Of a DNA stretch of 64,000 nt, positions 8,671-15,847 are shown piece after piece (the first letter of the stretch is position 1; each line of letters begins with the position of its first letter). The stretch lies in the NCBI GenBank assembly GCA_910576205.1, contig CAJTHL010000004.1, positions 177,015 to 241,014 of the forward strand, read 5' to 3'. The notes beneath the pieces were generated by a model. The model saw only the letters and a program-made list of their open reading frames with translations. It did not search any database and was not told the origin of the DNA. Source of the DNA: Clostridia bacterium (lineage in GTDB: Bacteria > Bacillota > Clostridia > Lachnospirales > Lachnospiraceae). A program made the position numbers and the translations under genes.

Positions 8671-9591
8671 TTACCACCCCATCCACGCCCCCAGCTCCTC
8701 CCTGCTATATGGCGGCACAGAGCTTTTCTTTGAGGCAATAAAGGCCCCCATCCTGTTTCCCTCCCTGCATGCTTCCTCCACCCCTTTCCCAAGACAGAGG
8801 TCATGAAGGAAGCCTGCGCTGAAGGCGTCCCCTGCACCCACCGTGTCCATAACCTCCACCTCTACCCCAGGGGTAAAGCCCGCCGCCTCCGGCGTCATCC
8901 AGATCGCTCCCTTTTCCCCGCAGGTCACCAGGAGGATTTTCAGACGGTAATGCTCCAGCACAAGCCTCATGGCCTCTTCCAGCTTATGCTCCTCCCTGTG
9001 GAGTGTAAGCTTTACGATTTCCACGATCTCCTGGTCGTTCATTTTCACAATATTGCTTACCCACAGGCTTTTGTCCAGGATTTCGGCGGTGTAAAAGGGA
9101 GGCCTCAAATTCACGTCACAGTAAATATTGCCGCATCTGATATGAGACAGTATTTTATGAAGAGTATCCCTGGATTTCCGGCTTCTCTGGTGCAGGGTTC
9201 CAAAATAAAAGGCGTCAAAGGACTCCTTCTCCAACCGGGTAAGCTGTTCTTCATTCAAGGCAACGTCATCCCAGGAAACATCCGGGGGAATCGTATATGC
9301 CGGCTCTCCCTTTTCATTAAATGTCACGGTAATCAGGCAGGTGGGAAGCTGCGATCTGGTAATATAGGTGGTATCCACCCCGCTCTCCGTCACAAAATCA
9401 TATGTCTTTTCACCTAGCACATCATTCCCCAGGGCAGAAATCATCCCGCTCTCCATTCCCAGACGCCTGCAGTGAACTGCGGCGTTGAAGGATGCGCCGC
9501 CAATATTCTCCGGTTTTCCACTGCCTCCTCCCGGGATAATGTCGTCCCACACAATTTCCCCAAATAATAAAATCCGCTTATTTTCTTCCAT
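8671..9591 (-). CDS. PfkB-family carbohydrate kinase
   Basis: 306 aa, typical for ribokinase/fructokinase-type enzymes. N-terminal FGEIVWDDI and GGASFNAAVHCRRLG form the sugar-binding part. DTVGAGDAFSAGFL near the C-terminus holds the anion-hole GAGD with the catalytic Asp. Closest in style to fructokinases, but the substrate is not decidable. It converges with the activase gene (58-bp gap, with a weak hairpin). It could supply a phosphorylated substrate to GRE 1 or act on a pathway product; that is inference from position. Confidence 0.85.
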   Translation of the reverse strand: MEENKRILLFGEIVWDDIIPGGGSGKPENIGGASFNAAVHCRRLGMESGMISALGNDVLGEKTYDFVTESGVDTTYITRSQLPTCLITVTFNEKGEPAYTIPPDVSWDDVALNEEQLTRLEKESFDAFYFGTLHQRSRKSRDTLHKILSHIRCGNIYCDVNLRPPFYTAEILDKSLWVSNIVKMNDQEIVEIVKLTLHREEHKLEEAMRLVLEHYRLKILLVTCGEKGAIWMTPEAAGFTPGVEVEVMDTVGAGDAFSAGFLHDLCLGKGVEEACREGNRMGAFIASKKSSVPPYSREELGAWMGW

Positions 9592-9759
9592 ATTTATTTA
9601 CACGCTCCATTGTGGTTGTATTTACAAATCATCTAAATTATAAAGGACAGGGCTATAGTCAGCAAGAATAATTTTGAGACCCTTGTATAAGAAAATATCG
9701 GGGAATGCAGCCTAAAGCAAAACAGTACGCAGAAAGCTTATATTGCGAAAAGAAAGATA

Positions 9760-9788
9760 TTGTGCCAGACAGGAAAATCCATTATAAT
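9760..9788 (+). promoter_or_regulatory. Promoter of the UroD/MtaA-like gene
   Basis: TTGTGC (9760-9765), 17-bp spacer and TATAAT (9783-9788), 68 bp before the ATG at 9857, which has GGAGG just upstream. Confidence 0.6.
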
Positions 9789-9856
9789 GGAAGCAGTCAG
9801 AATGCTACCTGTTTCCATATCTTTCTTTGTAAAACCAAAATGGAGGAAACGTCCCT

Positions 9857-10975
9857 ATGCTTACATCAAAAGAAAGAGTTCTTCGCGCCATTAACCACCA
9901 GGAGACTGACCGGGTCCCTCTGGATCTGGGAGGCATGGCCTGTTCCCTGCTGGACGGCGTGTACATAAATTTAAAAAACCACCTGGGTTTTGTGGAGGAT
10001 ATCGCCCCCTTCCGCCAGGGAAGCAACAGCAGCTATTACGATGAACGGATTCTGGATTATTTTGACATCGATATCCGCCGCATTTTTGTACGGGAAAAAG
10101 AAGGATTTCCCATTTACTATCCAGACGGCACCTTTCTCAATGAATGGGGGATTCTCCAGAGACAGGGAAAATTCGGTGTGGAGTTTGTGAAGCATCCCCT
10201 GGAGAACGCTGAAATTGAAGATCTGGAAACCTATGCCTGGCCCCGGGCCACTGACCGGATAGATCTGACCGGCATGAAGGAGCGGGCAAAAAGGCTGCAT
10301 GAGGAAAATAAATACGCCGTCTCTTTCCGCGCTCCCATGAACGGCATTTTTGAGATTGCCTGCTGGCTTAGGGGCATGCAGAATTTTATGGTGGATATGC
10401 TCAGCGACGAAGAATTTGCCCATGCGCTGACAGACAAGCTTCTGGAGATCCAGATGGACTGGTACGGGTATGTGCTGGATGAGATCGGGCCCTACGTGGA
10501 TATCGTGGAGACCGGGGACGATTACGGCACCCAGAATTCTCTTATGGCCTCCCCGGAATGTCTGGACGAATTTATCCTGTCCAAAAGAAAACGCCTCAAT
10601 GCCATGATTAAGGCGAAGGCCCCCCAGGCGAAGATTTTCCTCCACTGCTGCGGCTCCATTAAGCGAATTATTCCTGCCATTGCCGCCAGCGGCGTGGATA
10701 TCTTAAATCCCCTGCAGACCACTGCGGCCGACATGGACCCCTTTGACTTAAAAGAAAAATACGGCAATCTCATCTGTTTTCATGGCGGCGTGGACACCCA
10801 GCACGCCCTCCGGGGCACTGTGCAGGATGTGGAAGCCGAGGTGAAAAAGATGCTGGACGCCATGAACCACCAGGGCGGCTACATCCTTTCAAGCTGCAAC
10901 CATATCCAGAACGATATTCCAATCGAAAATATTATCGCTCTCTTTGAGACAGCCAAAGCTTACAGCCAGAAATAA
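9857..10975 (+). CDS. Uroporphyrinogen decarboxylase-family protein (MtaA/corrinoid methyltransferase type)
   Basis: 372 aa with the UroD/MtaA fold. The His and Cys of FLHCCGSI (about residues 257-264), together with a Cys near SSCNHIQNDIP close to the C-terminus, match the zinc ligands of methylcobamide:thiol methyltransferases rather than true haem-pathway UroD. Family members often move methyl groups between corrinoid proteins and thiols or tetrahydrofolate. No corrinoid-binding protein or reactivase is adjacent, so its partner must be elsewhere. It is alone and rightward, and its stop faces the flavin-binding gene 14 bp away. Confidence 0.8.
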   Translation: MLTSKERVLRAINHQETDRVPLDLGGMACSLLDGVYINLKNHLGFVEDIAPFRQGSNSSYYDERILDYFDIDIRRIFVREKEGFPIYYPDGTFLNEWGILQRQGKFGVEFVKHPLENAEIEDLETYAWPRATDRIDLTGMKERAKRLHEENKYAVSFRAPMNGIFEIACWLRGMQNFMVDMLSDEEFAHALTDKLLEIQMDWYGYVLDEIGPYVDIVETGDDYGTQNSLMASPECLDEFILSKRKRLNAMIKAKAPQAKIFLHCCGSIKRIIPAIAASGVDILNPLQTTAADMDPFDLKEKYGNLICFHGGVDTQHALRGTVQDVEAEVKKMLDAMNHQGGYILSSCNHIQNDIPIENIIALFETAKAYSQK

Positions 10976-10989
10976 ACCATTACCTGCAT

Positions 10990-11463
10990 TTAACGGATAT
11001 TATTTCTCCGTTTCCCCGTCATGTCCGTCACCGTCAGCTTCATAACCGTTGTCACCTTCATCATGTGGGTATCAAACGCAAAGTCCTCCGCATGATACTG
11101 TCTCATAAGGATTTTAAGAACTTCGTATTTTTCCTCCTCCGGCACAAAGGAAATCGTGCCGTGGCCCATTACGCTCTCATACCCCATGGTGCAGCTCATC
11201 CGCTCTTCATTGAGGATAAAATTGTGATTGCAGTCCATCTCGAAAGCGGCCCGGTTATCCTTTCTGATAAGGTCAAGCTTTTTCCCCTCCATGGCACAAT
11301 GAAAATAAAAGGTCACCTGCTTATCCTGGACATCAAGGCCGAAATTCAAGGGAACAATATAGGGAAAATCCCCATCTTTCAAGGCCAGTCTGCACACGTC
11401 ACACTTTTTAATGATTTCAACAATCTCATCAAAATCCGTAATTTCCCTGTCTTTCCTTCTCAT
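10990..11463 (-). CDS. Pyridoxamine 5'-phosphate oxidase-family flavin-binding protein
   Basis: 157 aa. The opening REITDFDEIVEIIKKCDVCRLAL and the later YIVPLNFG and FYFHCAMEGKKLDLI are the split-barrel FMN-binding signature of the NimA/PPOX-like group. Members reduce nitro compounds or flavins, or have unknown roles. It starts 12 bp after the stop of the ROK kinase gene and probably ends that leftward operon. Confidence 0.85.
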   Translation of the reverse strand: MRRKDREITDFDEIVEIIKKCDVCRLALKDGDFPYIVPLNFGLDVQDKQVTFYFHCAMEGKKLDLIRKDNRAAFEMDCNHNFILNEERMSCTMGYESVMGHGTISFVPEEEKYEVLKILMRQYHAEDFAFDTHMMKVTTVMKLTVTDMTGKRRNNIR

Positions 11464-11475
11464 GGCTTTTCCCCT

Positions 11476-12414
11476 CTACCGCAGCAGCTCTGCAGCCCCG
11501 ATAATTCCAAAATCCTTCTTAAGCTGGGCAAACCGGAACTCCACAGGCATTTTAATGTGATCGTATCGGTCAAATTCCTCCCGCACACGGCCAAAAAGAA
11601 TGTCTCCAAAGCTTGTGAGACCGCCTCCAAACACAAACACATTGATGTTAAGAAGCTGGTAAATATTGTAAACGCAGACAGCCAGGTGGTGGGCCATATG
11701 TCCGATCTCCTGGATGGCCAGCGGGTCGCCTGCCTGATAAGCCTTTAAAAGGGCCTCTCCGTTAAGCTCCTCTGCCACGGACAGCACGCTCTCCTGTCCT
11801 TTTAACATGCGGATGGAAAGGCGCCTGGGCAGGTTGCGCCCGCTGACCTGGGACATGAAGCAGCCATAGTTACCACAGCCGCACAGGATTCCGTCGTCCG
11901 GCGTGTCCAGCATATGACCACTTTCCCCGGCCCAGCCGTAGCTGCCCCGGAACATCTCATTGTTGATGATAATGCCGCTTCCGATACCAGTGCTCACCGC
12001 CACGTAAACCATATCCTTTAAGCCCTGGCCGGCTCCCCGGCGATGCTCCGCCAGGGCCGCCACATTGCTGTCATTATCCAGAATCACCGGCACCCCCAGG
12101 CGCTCCTCCATGTAATCCCGCATACCGAAATCACGGATATTTACCATGGCCGAGGTAATATGGATATACCCGGTCTCAAAACGGATATAGGAGGGCATGC
12201 AGATGCCGATTCCGTGAACCTCCTCCAGGGAAGCATGATTTTTCTCCAGAATTTCCTTCACTGTAGCAATGACCTTATCCGAAAAGGCCGGCCCGTCCGC
12301 CTCAATGTCCGTGGGATGCTGATACCGGTCCAGCAGATCCCCGTCCATGTTAAAGAGTCCGTAAGCCACCTTGGTGCCTCCCGCGTCGATTCCAAAGATA
12401 TATTTTTTCTCCAT
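11476..12414 (-). CDS. ROK-family sugar kinase
   Basis: 312 aa from the ATG at 12414, chosen because GTGGAGGA sits eight bases upstream; an in-frame ATG six codons earlier lacks this. ATP motif GIDAGGTKVAYGLF and substrate motif LDNDSNVAALAE are present. The ROK zinc loop reads LCGCGNYGCFMSQVSG: the Cys ligands are kept, but the position normally held by Glu (GCxE) is Met, which may alter sugar contacts. Probably phosphorylates glucose, fructose or a related hexose in the GRE 2 operon. Confidence 0.85.
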   Translation of the reverse strand: MEKKYIFGIDAGGTKVAYGLFNMDGDLLDRYQHPTDIEADGPAFSDKVIATVKEILEKNHASLEEVHGIGICMPSYIRFETGYIHITSAMVNIRDFGMRDYMEERLGVPVILDNDSNVAALAEHRRGAGQGLKDMVYVAVSTGIGSGIIINNEMFRGSYGWAGESGHMLDTPDDGILCGCGNYGCFMSQVSGRNLPRRLSIRMLKGQESVLSVAEELNGEALLKAYQAGDPLAIQEIGHMAHHLAVCVYNIYQLLNINVFVFGGGLTSFGDILFGRVREEFDRYDHIKMPVEFRFAQLKKDFGIIGAAELLR

Positions 12415-12468
12415 CTGCAAATTCCTCCACAATTTCCCTTTTTCTACTCCCGCTGTCCCCGCAACCCC

Positions 12469-13149
12469 CTAGTTCACAGCCGGATACTCGTTGCAAAGCA
12501 GCCGGTAAGGCGCCTCGTCCTCCTCAATGGTGGGGAAGCGTCCGATAGGCTCATAGAACCGGTTGTCGCTGTTGTCGTCGTTACACATGGACACCTCGCC
12601 GATAATGGCGGAGCCGGTTCCCGGAACCACGGAAAAATCATGGTAGGTGTAGGGATACAGGGTCAGAGACTCCCCCGGCTTCAAAATAATCCCGGAGCCT
12701 GCGGGAACCTTGTATTTCCGTCCGTCTCGGAACACCTCTACATCCGTGTCTGCCAGGCCCTCGTTTTCATCTGCGTTCCACAGATGGAAAATCACGTCCC
12801 CACCGCCACGGTTGATAATATCTTCCATTTTTTTCCAGTGAAAATGATTGGGGGAGAGCTGTCCCTCCCGCAGCATCATAATCTTCTCCGCATATGTCTT
12901 TGTGTATCTGGGATCGTTGAAATTCCCGTTGCGCAGCGTAATAAGGGTAAGGCCAATCTTATTAAAATCCCCAAGGCCGTAGTCCGTTACATCCCAGCCA
13001 AGGGCATTGTCCCGGATTTCCCCGTATTCCTCCCCCTTCTCCTTCCACTCCTCCGGCGTAAATCCCAGGAAGGGCGGCAGGACAAACTGATACTTGGCAA
13101 GCAGGGCCTCAAACTCTCTGATAATCGAATTGATTTCCGAACGCTTCAT
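12469..13149 (-). CDS. D-lyxose ketol-isomerase-family cupin enzyme
   Basis: 226 aa from the ATG at 13149, picked for its ATGGAGGTT ribosome site. The cupin metal site is visible: HFHWKKMEDI (two His and a Glu) plus a later His in YPYTYHDFSVVPG. The length and the GWDVTDYG and FPTIEEDEAPYRLL stretches match the D-lyxose isomerase family, which interconverts D-lyxose with D-xylulose and D-mannose with D-fructose using a divalent metal. It sits between two ROK-type proteins, consistent with an aldose-ketose step beside phosphorylation. Confidence 0.85.
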   Translation of the reverse strand: MKRSEINSIIREFEALLAKYQFVLPPFLGFTPEEWKEKGEEYGEIRDNALGWDVTDYGLGDFNKIGLTLITLRNGNFNDPRYTKTYAEKIMMLREGQLSPNHFHWKKMEDIINRGGGDVIFHLWNADENEGLADTDVEVFRDGRKYKVPAGSGIILKPGESLTLYPYTYHDFSVVPGTGSAIIGEVSMCNDDNSDNRFYEPIGRFPTIEEDEAPYRLLCNEYPAVN

Positions 13150-13178
13150 TTTATAACCTCCATCTATCGTTTCTTTCT

Positions 13179-14954
13179 TTAGTTTCGCAGTCCCAGACAC
13201 CCAAAATAGATCGCACCTACCGCCTGGGCGAACTGAGCCACCGTATACTCCGGATGTGCCTCCAGCTGTTTCATAAGGGACGTGTTGGCAAGGCTTCCGT
13301 CCGCCGCGTACTGCTTAAGCCCAGGCTGTCTCCTGGCCGCTCCCTCACACATAAGCTTAAAGCACACAGGGGTTTTCACCAGACGTCCAAAAAGCGTGCG
13401 GTCTACCGCCTCCGGCTCCAGAATATACTGGGTTTCTTCCCAGGTCACTGCCAGATAAACGCCCACCTGACGGAAAATTTCCTCACAGAAGGCGTGGCCG
13501 GGCTCCCCGGCCTTTTTCATAAAGAATTCCAGACAGGGCTTTCTCATATCCCTGGGCTCTGTGGGAACCACCAGGCGGTCGCCCTCCCACACAAAAAGAC
13601 CTTTGTCCAGAGCTTCCTGGAAAACCGCAGGATCCTCCTTTGGCAGGTTTCTTGCCCCCAGGCGAAATACGCCGAACTGGCAGGTATATTTTTGCAGGGT
13701 GCCGGAAAGGCCAGTATTAACATTGTTGACGCTTCGCACGTCGCCGGAATCGTATTCTTTCTGGGCAAAGCTTCCCAGGTCAATGATAAAATTATAGACT
13801 TCCAGAGGAATCTCCGGAATAGAGCCGTCCGGCAATACCCAGCCGGTGCCAAGCTCTGTACCCAGCGTATGGGCAAAGAAGCCGTTGGACACGTCCGCTC
13901 CCACAGCCGCCATCTCCACAGCCGCCGTAAAGGCCGCCATAGGCCCGTCGTTGGTGTTCATCACAGCCCCGTTCTCCGTCACAAAGGCCTTCAGATCGTC
14001 GCAGAGCACGGAAATCCTGGCAAACTGCTTCTCATAATCCAGGCTGGTATTCTCACGCATGCCCTTTGTCTTGAAGGTCTCGCCTCCCACGATAAGATTC
14101 TGGATTACCACATCCGGGAAGCTGAGGCCTATGGCGTCAAAATTCCGCAGGGCATCCCCCGCCTCCTTTTCCATAGAAGCAATGCCTCTTTCCATCTCCT
14201 CAAATGTGGCGTCTTTCTTAAGAGGAGCCGAATCCACCGCAGCCCCCTTTGCCGCCACACAGGCAGCCGCCCGCATCAGCCGGGTCAGTGTCAGCACAGG
14301 CTCAATGAGCTGCTCCGCCCGCCGAAATCCGGCCGGAAACCAGTCAAACTCCTTGTATACGGCCAGTTTTCCATTGATGCTGGCTGTAAACTTGATGTCC
14401 GTCCCGCCGATATCAATGCCCAGAAGCATCTTATCCTCAGCCATCCCGGGGAGGGCGGCAAACACGGGCTCTGCTTTCGGGGCTTTGGCCTTTACCGCCG
14501 CCGGCTCCTCCTGGGAAATGTCTTTCACCTCAAAGGCAAAGCTGTATTTTCCCTTCAGAAGAACCGCAAGAATACGCTCATTTACATTCAGGCTTTTTCC
14601 GTATCCAAAACGGCCGGATTTTGGGCTTCCCGTCTGGAATACCTCATCCAGACCCTTTGCCAGGCTCATGGTACCTCCGTCCTTTGTATCCACATAGACC
14701 ACAATCTTCACTGCCCCCAGGGAGGAGAGAATGTTGTAGACGGTGGCATGGATATAGGAAGCGGCAAACGCCTCCTCCTCCGGGTTTTTCAGCTCCGGAA
14801 GCATCAGGGGAAAGCTTCTTTCGCTTCCGTCATACAGGGTTACCTGCAAATGAAACGGGCGTTTCCCCTCCGCCTGGAACGCATTTCGTACATCTGTTAT
14901 GTAAACCGGCTCATCCGCGCGAGCCTGCTCTAAAAATCTGTCCAGCATTGCCAT
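13179..14954 (-). CDS. Large ROK-like protein with extra N-terminal domain
   Basis: 591 aa, almost twice a normal ROK protein. The start at 14954 overlaps the activase stop by one base and has GGAG close by, so translation is coupled. Residues ~1-165 form a separate alpha/beta domain that I do not recognise (MAMLDRFLEQARADEPVYIT). From ~residue 185 an ASKHA ATP motif appears (MLLGIDIGGTDIKFT), then NTNDGPMAAFTAAVE and AHTLGTELGTGWVLP, which mirror ROK substrate and phosphate motifs. The ROK cysteine zinc loop is absent. It may be a divergent sugar kinase or a sensor. Membership of the GRE 2 operon suggests a role in the same pathway. Confidence 0.7.
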   Translation of the reverse strand: MAMLDRFLEQARADEPVYITDVRNAFQAEGKRPFHLQVTLYDGSERSFPLMLPELKNPEEEAFAASYIHATVYNILSSLGAVKIVVYVDTKDGGTMSLAKGLDEVFQTGSPKSGRFGYGKSLNVNERILAVLLKGKYSFAFEVKDISQEEPAAVKAKAPKAEPVFAALPGMAEDKMLLGIDIGGTDIKFTASINGKLAVYKEFDWFPAGFRRAEQLIEPVLTLTRLMRAAACVAAKGAAVDSAPLKKDATFEEMERGIASMEKEAGDALRNFDAIGLSFPDVVIQNLIVGGETFKTKGMRENTSLDYEKQFARISVLCDDLKAFVTENGAVMNTNDGPMAAFTAAVEMAAVGADVSNGFFAHTLGTELGTGWVLPDGSIPEIPLEVYNFIIDLGSFAQKEYDSGDVRSVNNVNTGLSGTLQKYTCQFGVFRLGARNLPKEDPAVFQEALDKGLFVWEGDRLVVPTEPRDMRKPCLEFFMKKAGEPGHAFCEEIFRQVGVYLAVTWEETQYILEPEAVDRTLFGRLVKTPVCFKLMCEGAARRQPGLKQYAADGSLANTSLMKQLEAHPEYTVAQFAQAVGAIYFGCLGLRN

Positions 14955-15847
14955 TACTCCTTTATAATATGCTTGATTCCCTCTTCCTGGAGAATTCTGT
15001 AAAAGTTTTCCATTTCCTTCTGGGAAAGAGCCCCTCCACCGACGGGATAATCCTCCTCCAGGGCCGCGTACTTGCTGCGGCACAGAGGGTTAAAATTCAA
15101 GAGCTCATACCGGATATCCTCATCCACTGACCGGATGTAGCGGGCAATCCCGCGAATATTTTCTTCCGTGGCCGTATAACCGGGAATCAAGGGGGTGCGC
15201 ACCAGCACGTCCGCCTTTTGGCTCACCAGGAGCTCAAAATTCTGTAAAATAATCCGGTTGTCCGCTCCCAGGTGCTTCCTGTGAAGCTCCGGGTCCAGAA
15301 ACTTAATATCAATCAGAAAATGATCCGTCACCGCCAGCATGGCTTCCATGGCTTCCCGGGGCGCCAGCAGGCAGCTCTCAATGGCCGTATCCGCTCCGGC
15401 CTCCTTGCAGAGCCTCAAAACCTCCGCCGCAAACTCCCACTGGAACATAGCCTCGCCTCCGGACAGGGTTACGCCGCCGCGCTCCCCGAAAAAGACCTTA
15501 TCCCGCAGCAGCAGTTCCGCCCCCTCCCGGGCGGATATCTCCCGGCCCATATGTTGCAGGGCGCCTCCGGGGCATCTGTCCTCGCATATTCCGCACAAAA
15601 CACATTTTGTCCGCTCTACGTGGACACGTTCTCCAAGCGTCAGGGCGTTTTCCGGGCAGACCGCCACACAGGTGCCGCAGCCCAGACATTCGCCGGGGCT
15701 GTACCAGAGGGATGGCCGCAGCTCCATCCCCTCCGGATTCTGGCACCAGGGGCAGCGTAAGGGACATCCTTTTAAAAACAAGGTGCTGCGCAGTCCGCCG
15801 CCATCGTGGACGGCGAACCGCTTCACATCAAAGATAATCCCTGTCAT
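14954..15847 (-). CDS. Glycyl radical enzyme activase with ferredoxin insert
   Basis: 297-aa radical SAM activase. CX3CX2C lies at C28, C32 and C35 (GCPLRCPWCQNPEG). Then two [4Fe-4S] ferredoxin-type sites follow: C54/C57/C60/C64 and C82/C85/C88/C92, the insert typical of activases for non-PFL glycyl radical enzymes. GGVTLSGGEAMFQ supplies the SAM-binding glycines. The ATG overlaps the stop of GRE 2 by four bases, so the two are translationally coupled and are the matching pair. Confidence 0.93.
   Translation of the reverse strand: MTGIIFDVKRFAVHDGGGLRSTLFLKGCPLRCPWCQNPEGMELRPSLWYSPGECLGCGTCVAVCPENALTLGERVHVERTKCVLCGICEDRCPGGALQHMGREISAREGAELLLRDKVFFGERGGVTLSGGEAMFQWEFAAEVLRLCKEAGADTAIESCLLAPREAMEAMLAVTDHFLIDIKFLDPELHRKHLGADNRIILQNFELLVSQKADVLVRTPLIPGYTATEENIRGIARYIRSVDEDIRYELLNFNPLCRSKYAALEEDYPVGGGALSQKEMENFYRILQEEGIKHIIKE

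Noticed and set aside
12043..14933. Long rightward open frames opposite the isomerase, ROK and ROK-like genes
   Set aside because: They mirror GC-rich codons of strongly supported leftward genes, lack ribosome sites and have no recognisable domains.
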